Assembly (NCBI GenBank): GCA_023512835.1
Contig: CM042085.1
Span: forward strand, 38,890,324-38,954,323
Reading direction: 5' to 3'
Source of the DNA: Taxillus chinensis
Lineage: Eukaryota > Streptophyta > Magnoliopsida > Santalales > Loranthaceae
DNA: 64,000 nt
Made by a program: the position numbers and the translations under genes. Within the stretch, counting starts at the first letter, position 1. Each line of letters opens with the position of its first letter. Positions 32,695-42,343 of this stretch are shown here, piece after piece. The notes below the pieces were generated by a model, which saw only the letters and a list, made by a program, of their open reading frames with translations, did not search any database and had not been told where the DNA came from.

Positions 32695-34202
32695 TGATAA
32701 CGTGCATTTTATACCGTTATTCTAGTGTTTATTTAGGATGTTTAAGAGCATGATTAGAGCCTTATTGCTTCATATATCATATATATTTGCTCTAACCCCT
32801 AGGAAGATGCTATTTGCAAATACATGCGCTTTTAAGCTGTTTTGGAAGCTTTTGGAGCTCACTTTTGACTAGGTAGATGGCCTCAAACAATTGGCGTGCA
32901 AGAACAAAAGTTGCTTAGAATGATGTCCTCTACCTACCACAGAAATTTCAGAGTATTTGGAGCTGATTTGGAGCTGCACGTGAATTCACTCATTTCACGT
33001 GCAAGCCTATTTTTGCCTCTCAGGCCTCTACAGGATACAAGGAAGCTTGGGGAGAAGTTTGAGTTGATTTGGAGGTGCACGTGAATTCACCATATCACGT
33101 GCAAATTGACGTGCAGAGATATTTTTGAACCGATCCTATCGTTTTTTCATGCTGATCATTTGTTACTGAAGGCCCATGTCCAAATTGTGGATGGAAGATA
33201 GAGATTTTAATGTTTGGAGTGTCACTTATCAAAACTACGTTGTTTTGATAGATGGGCTAGGGTACACACCTCAAGGCCCATCCAAACTCTATAAATAAGA
33301 GCTCCACGCCCCATGCAACGCATGCTAGACCCCCCTACACGTTTTTAGAGAGAGAGAGAGAGGCTCCACGACTTGGAGGTTGCTCCTTAACCTAGGAGAG
33401 CAGCCATCGCAGCAGCCGTCACGGATTTTGGAGCTTGGATTTGAAGCTTTCTTGCGCGTGTGGATTAGAAGAAGATGTTTAGCTTTTCTGCTATGGTTTT
33501 GCTTGTAATCATGCGTGAGTAGTTCTTATAATCTAGGGGAGCAATGTAGCCCCCTTGTTGCTTTGCTGTGTTTATGAATATTGGGTTTGGATGATTGAAG
33601 TTTGCATGTTTTATGAATCTGTTCTTAAATTCTATCTTTGGATGTACACCTTGGTATTCTTAGCCCTAGTCCAGGGATTGAGATTCATAACTTATTTGTA
33701 ATTGGTGTGATCATTATCCTTTTGCAAGTATGATTTATTGTCTTTGCATGTTTGTGTGTTTAGATGACCATTCTGGCATACAACTCTTAAAAGGACCTCA
33801 ATGACCATTTGTTGTCCTTGGCTTATGTTTAGCATGTTTTCAATCAGATAAGCCTAATACCATGAACCAGTAGAGATAATATAGGGAGGTGAAATTGTAA
33901 CCCTAGATGCTTTTAATCCTTGAATCTTAATCCTAAAATCAGTTTGCTTTCTTTGTTTATTCAAAAAACCAAATAAAAATTACATCTTTAGTTTAAAAAA
34001 GAAAACTTTTTGCCAAGACATTTTATAGAACAAGAGTAATTGGGTGTTTTGATTTGAGAACTAGAGAACTAGGCTAATCCCTGTGGGTTCGACTCCTTGC
34101 TTGCTGCTATTCTTTTAGTGCAAACTTAGGGAATTTATTATCTTGAAGAGAGATTTAACGACATTAACTAGCTCTTTTGAGAGGCTAAATACCTGTCTGT
34201 CA
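32695..34202 (+). mobile_element. 3' LTR of the Athila-like element
   Basis: 1,508 bp from TGATAACGTGCATTTTA to CTGTCA. U3 holds two palindromic G-box pairs (CACGTG at 32,977, 32,996, 33,078 and 33,096). A TATA box lies at 33,290-33,297 (TATAAATA), followed by a GA-rich leader at 33,346-33,362. Differences from the 5' LTR are scattered single bases and small indels. Confidence 0.92.
33290..33297 (+). promoter_or_regulatory. TATA box of the Athila LTR promoter
   Basis: TATAAATA in a GC-richer context, about 190 bp after the last G-box. The 5' LTR copy is mutated to CATAAATA, and the solo LTR copy is intact. Confidence 0.65.
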
Positions 34203-34578
34203 GACATGTCAACATGTCACTGTGCACTTAACATTCAAAATACATCAACATAATTGGTAACGTGTACATATCACTTGACTTGTCCAACGGGTGGATCCGG
34301 AATATAAAGAGACGGGTCAGAGAAAAGGACGCAGACCTGAAGACGAACCAACAAACTATGTGACTTCTACGGTACGCTTCTCACCTCATATATAAGTCAC
34401 TGATAGAGACGGAGCTCATAGGTACGTTGTTCGTTTTCACACTCGAACCCTAACCCTAAGCGCTCCCTCTCTCTCTCTCTCTTCGATTCTCATTCTCTCT
34501 CTCTTTCTTTCTCCTCTAACCACCTTCGAACCTTACAATCTCTCTCTATGAGTGTCTCTTTCTCTTTCTATAACCTCT
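34203..34578 (+). promoter_or_regulatory. Internal promoter and leader upstream of Sirevirus ORF3
   Basis: A TATA box (TATATAAG, 34,389-34,396) is followed by a telo-box (AACCCTAACCCTAA, 34,446-34,459) and long CT tracts (34,464-34,482 and 34,492-34,515), an arrangement typical of plant core promoters with pyrimidine-rich leaders. The first ATG (34,548) is out of frame with the main ORF and makes an overlapping upstream ORF; the main ATG is at 34,579. Promoter function is inferred from arrangement only. Confidence 0.5.
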
Positions 34579-36433
34579 ATGGCAGGTCCAAGCTCATCGA
34601 TGGCCGACGAACTAAACAACATCGTCCCGAGGTTTATCATCGATTGGGAAGCCATCGGCGACGCCAAAGTTAGCTGGCTGGGCGAATTCAGAAGTCACCT
34701 CGATGATACTGGCATTGCGTCCGTTTGTACTGGGATGCATGACATTCTGGTGGAAGATGTGCCAGAATTCTACGAAATGCTATCTGTTTCTGGACAAGAC
34801 CTAGTAAGCACTACACACGGAGTGGAAATTCGGATATCAGCCGAAACGTTGCAAGAAGTTTTCCAACTCCCTACAGGTAACTTCCAACCCCTACCTAGTC
34901 TTTCCCGAGATCATTGTAAGTCCTTTCTAGGGTATTCCAACCCTGGAAAGCAAAGATGGGAAGCCCTGAAGATCGGGTTCTCCGGTCAGGAACTAGCGAC
35001 TCTCATAGTCATCGGACAGTGCCTTATATGCAAGAAGACTGCTTATGACTCTACAAGTCATGAGCAGATGAAGATCATGTGTAGTGTACTGCAAAGAAAC
35101 AGAATAAACTGGGGTGCTCAATTGCACAACATGATCAAGAGCAAGAAGGGACACTTTGGACTGGTTTTAACTAAAATCCTGCGGTTTCTTCATCCTAAAA
35201 TCTTCAACCAAAGACCCGCAGTGCCACTGCCGACCAAATATATTATCAAGTCGATGAAAAGGCCCGAGTCGAGCACGAGAAGTCATGCAGAGGACACAGC
35301 CAGCTCTGTAAGGGCCCCAGCTCACATTCCACGACCGCTGGCCCGTGTCCCACAGACTTCTAGGGGTTCCTCAGCGTCTGCAACCACAGCGCACATTACT
35401 GAAGTGGTGGAGAATATTGTCAGAACTTGTTTCCCTACTGATCCTACAACCGAGGAAGCTCAACCTGTTGACAGGCCCAGTGATACTGCAGAGGTTAGAG
35501 AGCTTGCAGCTGGAGGGCAGTCACCGGTACAGGATACCCCAGAAGGTAGGGGGAACAACACCTATTTTGTTAAGCTCTCTTGGGGAATCTGAGCTAGAAG
35601 ACTTTTATGTTGAGTATGCCAAGGCTCATATGACCCCCGCTGAATTGAGGAAGGCATGGATTGCCTTTGGTAAGCAGATCGTAGACAGAGACCATCTGAT
35701 CAGCTGGTTGGTTGAGTAGGGTCGTGTAAGAAAAGACCCAGTGGAAGCTATATCAGTGGTTGCCCCATCTCCCATCATGGTGGACTCACCTGTCCCATCA
35801 GCTCCCCATGATGTGACAATGGATTCAGCATCTGAGGCGGAGGAAGCACAAGAAGCACTTGCAGCTGAGGCAAGGGGATCTGATGTTGAAGAAGCACCAC
35901 AGGGTTCTATACCTGTGGATGACTCTGAGATGGCTATACTACCTGCACCACAAATTCATCAAGAGGCCACTCAGGTGAGTGAGGAGTTAGCAGCCAATAT
36001 CCCAATGGCCATTCCAATGACGGCTGCATCTCACTCCCGTTCCCTGACAACTGAAGAGGTAGATCTTCTTGCAAGCAAAGTCATTGAGAAACTAATTTCC
36101 TATGGCATCCTTAAAGCATCGGTATCTCAAGCCTTTGAGGAACGACTTGCTGCGGTGGAATCAGGTATGGAAGAGGTACGAACTCAAGTGGAATTATCTG
36201 ACCGTACCCTGGACATGGTGCAGCAAGAGATGACATCTCCCACACATGTAAACTCCGATGGGTTCAGACATCTAGAGGAACACTGTGAAGACATAAAAGG
36301 TGCTTACCAAAGACAAAACCAAGGTCTCAGTACAACTTTGGGGGCCATTCTCTCAGAATGTCGTCATCTTGCCAGTGGGGAGATAGCTCTCACTGTCAAA
36401 AACCCACACCCACTACCACCGACCAACCGATAA
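34579..36433 (+). pseudogene. Sirevirus ORF3, EFY domain and coiled-coil middle, broken
   Basis: It starts MAGPSSSMADEL. The first 220 residues (WEAIGDAKVSWLGEF..., VPEFYEMLSV, VSTTHGVEIRIS, LQEVFQLPTGNF, ...GQCLICKKTAYDS, HFGLVLTKIL) look like the plant transposon-protein domain (Transposase_32-like). A frameshift lies near 35,560, and the second frame (to 35,719) ends at a TAG. The next frame (35,741-36,433) is acidic and then helical (TEEVDLLASKVIEKL, FEERLAAVESGMEEVRTQVE), probably coiled coil. It is in the position where Sireviruses carry an env-like ORF, but no signal peptide or transmembrane segment is evident. Confidence 0.6.
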
Positions 36434-37234
36434 TAACACCGCGCATTGTGACTACAGGAGCCAGCTCAACTGAACTTGCAGCTTTCAATAGCTAAGTTGC
36501 TGGAGATACTACCGCGTGGACTTGTGGCTACGAAGCATTCTTCACCGGCCCTGACCTGTGTCGATTACTACATAACGGTGAAAAAATGGATAATCTTGAG
36601 ATGACACAGTCATCTTTGAACAAAAGTCATACTGGAGAAGCTGCCTCTCCATATCTGCCGAGATACACAGGTGGAACTCTGTTTGCTGATCATGCAGGCA
36701 TAGCTCATCGATGATGCTTCAATGATCGAGTTCATACAGGGTCGCAGATATAAGAACTCCTTCCGTCCATGGAATGAGGTAGACCATGTGCTCATCCCCT
36801 ATTTGTCAACATCCCCGCACTAGTTTTTTCTCGATATTGACTTTAAGAACCAGAGGATCGTCATCTTTGACTCCAAGCTTACTACTCTACTAATCCATCG
36901 GTGCGAACAACTCTGTGAATTCAATCGCACCCTCACCCATGTCATTCAGTGATATTTGCATGGGTGTGGTGGATATCATCTTTCCAAACCGATGGAAATT
37001 ACTCGAGTCAAGCAAGGCATTCCTGCTCAAGATGATGCTCACAGTTGTGGGTTCTATGTTTGCCACTATATTCGCATCCTAACCACCACCGAGTTCACTG
37101 CCCTCATGCCTGAATTTGATCGTGTGAGCAGTCGCGCCGCCTCACTGCATCTGACTACTGCTCAACTTCTGCGTAAGCAAACAGCTGTTTTTATGTTTAC
37201 CCAAAGTGTAAAACATTCTGACTTTAAACCATAA
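36434..37234 (+). pseudogene. Sirevirus ORF3: C48 (ULP1-type) protease domain, with stops
   Basis: In one frame, RPWNEVDHVLIPYLSTSPH carries the His at 36,818. Asp follows 17 codons later in VIFDSKL (36,869), then Gln (37,028) and Cys (37,046) in IPAQDDAHSCGFYVCHY. All four are in the same frame, with Gln-Cys spacing 6. TAG at 36,821, directly after the His, and TGA at 36,950 interrupt the frame; more stops lie between 36,434 and 36,720. The domain therefore matches the one in the Athila element, including the RPW...VLIP strand, but is inactive here. It ends at 37,234. Confidence 0.7.
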
Positions 37235-37644
37235 CTGTCTTGTACTCTCTTTCATTGTACATTGCTCTTCCGCTTTCTGTGTTTTCTGTGTACTTACTTT
37301 ATCTCAGTTACTTTTTGTGTATATCTTGGCTCTACTGCCTGCTGGTCTATGTTTTATTGCATTGCTCGCATGTGATTTGTGTTCTAGTGCTTGTTCCTCA
37401 CCCCAGAAAGGGGGAGTATATCTCAGGGGGAGCAAGGTCGTAGGGTGAGTTATCTTCGACAGGAGGCAGCTAACGCAGCTTCATGCCTACGGGGGAGAGG
37501 AGTGTGCATTTTCGTCAATTTGATCTCCTCCAAATTTTTCATATGCAAAGATATTTTCTGTTAACCTAAAATTGCCCATCAAACTCGTAGTCTCAGACTT
37601 CATGTTTTTCACCCCTTGTCAACTTACATTAAATAGGGGGAGAT
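37235..37644 (+). promoter_or_regulatory. Sirevirus 3' non-coding region with repeated polypurine tracts
   Basis: Four G-rich tracts occur: AAAGGGGGAG (37,408-37,416), CAGGGGGAGC (about 37,425-37,433), GGGGGAGAGG (37,491-37,500) and TAGGGGGAGA (37,634-37,643), the last one directly before the 3' LTR. Repeated polypurine tracts are a known Sirevirus trait; only the last would prime the plus strand at the LTR edge. Confidence 0.75.
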
Positions 37645-39627
37645 TGTTGAAAATATAGGATTTGATGAAGCTACCAAAATACAGTCTAAGTCTGAAGACT
37701 CGAAGATCCGAAGGTCGTAGGGTTGGAGAGTCGTAATTCGTAGAAGTAAAACTGTCACATGACATATTGGCGAGAGGCTCGTAGACTTGTAGGGTCTGGA
37801 GACCCAAAGCATATTTGTGACAGAACACATTGCGACTCGTAGATCCCGGGTCAAAGGTCGTAGAGTCGTAGTACGAGAAAGGGAGTGTTACTGTAAGCGA
37901 CGATTCAATTCAGAGACTCGTAGAGTCGAAGAATAAAAGAACAGTAACCGAAATTAAATAATTCGAAGACTCGAAACCTATAGAACTGTAGAGTTCCTAG
38001 AGCGCTCATGTCACTTAACAGAATTTAATGTACCGCTAGACTCGTAGACTCAAGGGTTGTAGAGTCGCAGCCTTAAAACCCTCTTAAGAAAACGGGACTC
38101 GCAGACTCGTAGGTCGAAGGTCAAAGAGTCGAAGCCAACAAGACTGACAAACTTAAATGAATCTGTAACTCGAAAGTCGTTGAGTCGTAGACTCAAGGCT
38201 CGTAGAGTCGTAGACTCAAGGGATACAGGTATGTTAATGAACTTGTCAGACATATCACAGACTCGAAGATCTTGAAGACAGAGAGTTACAGCTGAAGGGT
38301 CGTAGCCATAGAGTCGAAGACTCATAGAATAATCTCAGAGCATAAACAACTACGAAAGGCCAAGGAAGAGATGTAAAGTCTAAGACTCATAGAGTCAAAG
38401 ATTTTCAAGGTTGAAGACTCATAGAGACGAAGAGCCTCTTAGTCAAGTAAAATAAACTAAGAAACCCGAGGGTCGTAGATCCGCAGAGCTAGGGCCGTAG
38501 ACTCGCAGCTATAACAACGGATAGATTAGGCACAGTACGAAGAAGTCACTCTAAGAGCCATTAGGAAAGTCGCAGACTAGTAGAGTCGTAGACTCACAGT
38601 TAATAGCGTGACACAAAAGCCTTAATCTAACTCGAACTCTAGCCTCGAAGACTCGAAAATGTGTGAGTCGTAGACTCGCAGATATCAACACTGTAAAGCC
38701 TAAAGCAAACTTCCGCAACTTTAATGAGCTCTGACTGAAACCTTCGAGTCACCAAACCTACGAGGCACTCACCTTTAAAGCATACTTACAACCCTAAGCA
38801 TATTCACTTAGCGATATCTTCAGCTAGGGTTTGTACAGTAAACCTGCGCCGTCCAGAGCAGCTGGAGTGCAATTAATGCCGCATTAATTGTAATCAACCA
38901 CTCTCCACGGATGAACGGCCAAGATTGATTGCGCAAGTATGGCCATGCAACTGCGCAGCATAGGCAACAGATCTGCAAATCGGAGTAGATTAACCCATCC
39001 ACTGACATCCCGCATATCCAGTGGTGAGAAGTCAGTCTGTCGGATGGACAACTAGGCACACAGCAATCTAAACTTAAAATATATATCTCTCTTACACTTA
39101 ACGACAAAAATGTGAGTTAGTCTCTTTCTTTGAAAGCATGGAATACACAAAATACAATAAAAGGATTCTGAAATACATTAAGATAGATCTTTTGCAGAAT
39201 TCAAGCAAGAGTTCCAATGCAAGAGATAGAGACTCTAAGAGAGAGAGAGAGAGAGAACAAACTTGGAAGTGTTGTGCGCCACGTTGAACTAAGATCAAGA
39301 TCATACCTTTCGATCAATAATACTTTCTTGTTTATCCAAGATCCAACATGATCATTGAGTCTCTTCTCCGTGTTGTTTCCCACAATCAAAACTATCTCCG
39401 AACATTCCTATCATATCTGAGATCTGTTCAACAAAGAACATTGACTCCCATTTCATATTTGTCTGATAGTTAATTAAGTCTCACATCACTCACATTACTA
39501 CTGTCGTCTTCTCCATCAATACTTCCACGTAGTCATCCTTAGACAAATCCAAAACCAGCCAACAGTCTAGCTTCCGCAGGCGAAGAAAGTCTATTCACCC
39601 CCCTCTAGACTCACTTTGGGACCTACA
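37645..39627 (+). mobile_element. 3' LTR of the Sirevirus
   Basis: 1,983 bp from TGTTGAAAATATAGG to GGGACCTACA. The first kilobase is crowded with GACTCGTAG/GAGTCGTAG motifs in both orientations. The sequence after about 38,720 matches 2,363-3,260 closely, with the same TATA-like region near 39,080. A GA microsatellite lies near 39,238-39,256. Confidence 0.9.
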
Positions 39628-40436
39628 CTCTCTCACAGTTTATCCTCCTCCTTTTCATCAATTTCTCTCAACTCCAACATACCACTGCAATCTCCAAATT
39701 AAACCCCAACTAATTTTCATAATTTGCACTACTAGAATTTGGCGATTTGGTGACTTTGTGTTCCAACAGGAGACTTTCGGTGCAGACAGGATAATCGGTT
39801 CAGTTACTTTGTATTTGTTAATTTATTACATTTTTAGTTTATTTATATTTATACTTGATGTAATATTTAGTGTTTTTTCTGGTTTTTATATGTTATTGGT
39901 ATATGTTGTGTTTTCCTTGTATTTTTGTTGTTGTTGGTTTATGTGTATATGTTATATGTTGTAATATGTAAGGTATAGTGAAAAAAGAAAAAAAGAAAAA
40001 AAAAAAGAGCAAAGAGAGGCACGAAAATGAAAAGAAAAAAAATAGCTTTATTTTTATATTTATATTATTTGTGGATGTCACAATCACACACTCCACATTT
40101 ATTTTGATATGTGTGTGTATTTAGTTATAGTCAAAAACCAAAAAAGACTCAAATATGCATTTTTTAAGTTGTAACTTGTGATTAGGTTCAATTCTTTTAA
40201 AAAAAATATGTTTTCAAAAAAACAAAAAATGGTTTTCCAACCAAAAAACTAAAAATTATTTAATTTTTAGGACTTCAATTTTCAAAAAAACAAAACAAAA
40301 CAAAACAAAACGTTTTTAACAAAACAAAAAAACAAAAAAAAAGTTTTCAAACTAAAAACAAAAACAAAACAAAAACAAAAAAAAAAACAAAAAACAATAC
40401 AAAAAAAGCCTTAGGATTTCATTTTCCACTTCAAAC
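39628..40436. other. AT-rich region, no gene
   Basis: About 800 bp with no coding potential. From about 39,980 it is made of A-rich runs (AAAACAAAAC-type repeats at 40,290-40,400). It may be the upstream part of the LTR whose 3' end follows. Confidence 0.5.
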
Positions 40437-40817
40437 AAAAAAAATAAAATAAAACTTTTAGGATTCCCTTTAGAAATTTAGGATAAATCAATTTTAACCA
40501 TAACTTTAACAAATAACTTAGCTAAATAAAAATCAGACTTTCTGGGAAACTCAACCCAATCACAGCAATGAAAATAAATAGAAACCTCTTCCTCCGAAAA
40601 TAGATACCGAAAGGGCGTTGTAGGGGTGTTAATCCTTCCCTACATGTAACTAACTCCTGAACCCTTCTCTGATAACGCAGGCCACACCTTAAAATTACTC
40701 AAAGTAGAGGGTATCCAACTGTATGCCAAAAACAGTTGGTGACGACTCTAAATTTCTCACCATTGGTTTAGTTTGAGCCCACCCCAAATGGGCCCAGACA
40801 AAAACCGGTGATGACAA
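40437..40817 (+). mobile_element. Tat/Ogre-like LTR fragment
   Basis: Closely related to 8,224-8,568, ending GGTGATGACA like the LTR there. No primer site or ORF follows, so it is a solo LTR or truncated LTR end. Confidence 0.65.
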
Positions 40818-40950
40818 CAAGTAGTTGATTCTATATCACTGTCTGTTTCTCCTTGGATAAAAGCCCTAAGCAGCTTGAGCCCAAACCTAGTATCAGCATC
40901 AGAGAGTCCTTGTTCTAACACCTTCCATATCAAATAAAGCTTCTAAAACA

Positions 40951-42343
40951 ATGATGCAAAGCCCTAAGTTTCTTACAAAATGCTTTCACAACGGTAGCAA
41001 TTTGAGGTCAATTCCTACTTTCAGAGCTCGCATATCATATTCATATGATGATGGTCTTTACCTTGGATATGATTTCCCAAATGGAATAAGTGATAATAGC
41101 TCAAATTCTGAACAATTTATGAAACATGGTCCCTTTCTGTATTCGGACGTTTCTGGCTGCAATGATGTAAATCCTGGCAAATATATGAAGATGGGTTTGG
41201 CAATCCCCAACAATGAGAGGGCTTATTTGAGAGTTTCATGTTTTCATATGGGAAAGAGGAGCCGGAGAACCCAAATCCAGAATTGCCTTGACTGAGAGGA
41301 AAGCCACTTTGTATTGTTGAATCGTTAAAGCAATCAGAAAATGCTAGTCAGATCACATTGTGATCCCCAAATAATTCTTTGCAAGATGCAAACAAAGTTG
41401 AATTCAAAAATGGTCACTCTCATAGTTTAAATTCAAAGTCCAACATCATTTACAAAAGCTGAGTGAAGAAGGTAGCTACATTAATAATAGAAAGATTTTT
41501 GGGGTTCCTGTTTTTAATTCATCTAATATACCCAATGATCTCTCTTGTTCTATTATCCCTTCTAAGTCTACTTGCCACACTATAAATGGTGTTGATACAT
41601 AGGAGATTGGGTTAACTAATGATAATGATTTTGTTCGTGATCATGTGCGGTTGAGTTTGAAGGGCGAGTAATTGATGAGAGTTTGGTCCTCGGGAACAGA
41701 TTTACTAGTGAAACAGATGGTCTCACTCATACTTTTGATTTATATTTGGGCTCAATTAATGAAGAGGATCCATCATCGTAATCTAGCCCAAGAACAGTTA
41801 TGAAGATCGCAGCAATGATAAACTTGGAGGTTCCAGTGTTCCTTAAAACAGATGAATGTATTTCCCCAAGAAGTGAATATCTAGAGAATATAATAAATAA
41901 GACACTATTTGGATCATCACAAAGTGAATTGGGGGGTGCCTAATGAAAAATTAGTATGGGAGGCAGCAGAGGCTATAATCTCCATATCAAATTCTCAGGT
42001 GCATAGCCTTTTTGACAACCCCACTTCTGACCCTCCAGTGGCTCTTGCAAGTAACATACTTGAATGGTTTGTAGAGGTAAATTCTCTTTGCAAAGGTGAT
42101 ATTGAGGCAAAATTGATGGACAAAGATGGAGCGTGCCTACAGAGGTTTTTTTAACCTGAAGAAGTTGATTTCTTTGAGTTTAAGACATTAAAATTGATAG
42201 GAACCAAGGCAACCGAAGGAAATTCTTGTCAGCCCCAGGCTTTGGAAAGCCAACAAGATGAGATATCAATGGGAAAGCCTTGGAGAGGCCAAACAAGAAG
42301 AAGAGGCAGGCAAAGGAAAGACTTCCCAAAGATGTACTCACGA
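40951..42343 (+). pseudogene. DUF863-family gene relic
   Basis: The 3' part is recognisable as the C-terminus of the plant DUF863 family: LVWEAAEAIISISNS (41,950 on), LEWFVEVNSLCKGDIEAKL, then after a stop at 42,152 EEVDFFEFKTLKLIGTKA and GQTRRRGRQRKDFPKDVLT, whose family counterpart is RRGRQRRDFQRDILPGL. The 5' piece 40,951-41,295 (MMQSPKFLTKCF...) and degenerate sequence between probably belong to the same gene. Several stops and frame changes are present, and the conserved end is cut off at 42,343 where transposon-like DNA starts. The function of the family is unknown. Confidence 0.7.

Larger units (their letters stand above)
19387..34202 (+). mobile_element. Athila-like Ty3/gypsy retrotransposon with a ULP1-type ORF3
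   Basis: Two near-identical LTRs (19,387-20,882 and 32,695-34,202) bound a PBS of the Athila type, gag, protease, RT, RNase H, integrase, an internal promoter-like block and a third ORF. The left flank AGACA (19,382-19,386) recurs at 34,202-34,206, overlapping the last LTR base, consistent with a 5-bp target duplication. The 5' LTR begins CG instead of TG, by a point change. A solo LTR of the same family is nested in the 3' part. RT and integrase are open over long stretches, while gag is the most decayed. The element sits in the Sirevirus, so it is younger than that element. Confidence 0.9.
1489..39627 (+). mobile_element. Sirevirus-type Ty1/copia retrotransposon, split by three insertions
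   Basis: The outer element is defined by LTRs that match along most of their length (1,489-3,260 and 37,645-39,627), a tRNA-iMet primer binding site right after the 5' LTR, polypurine tracts before the 3' LTR, and gag, protease, integrase, RT and RNase H in Ty1/copia order. Sirevirus membership is inferred from the long gag with extra zinc knuckles, the long 3' region with a third ORF, repeated polypurine tracts and palindrome-rich LTRs, all known traits of that genus. Insertions at about 8,100-14,650, 16,566-18,779 and 19,387-34,202 account for roughly 23.6 kb, leaving about 14.5 kb of original element. Every coding region has stops or frameshifts. The 5' LTR lacks its first part, so no target duplication can be read. 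Confidence 0.85.

Noticed and set aside
34446..34459. Interstitial telomere repeat (AACCCTAACCCTAA)
   Set aside because: Only two units, between a TATA box and CT tracts; fits a telo-box promoter element better.
34579..37234. A true retroviral-type envelope gene in the third ORF
   Set aside because: No signal peptide, fusion peptide or transmembrane anchor is visible; the C-terminus is a cysteine-protease domain.
34203..37234. MULE transposon (Kaonashi type) carrying ULP1, nested in the Sirevirus
   Set aside because: No terminal inverted repeats or 9-bp duplication are visible at the edges and no MULE transposase; not fully excluded, so it is stated as the main alternative in the findings.
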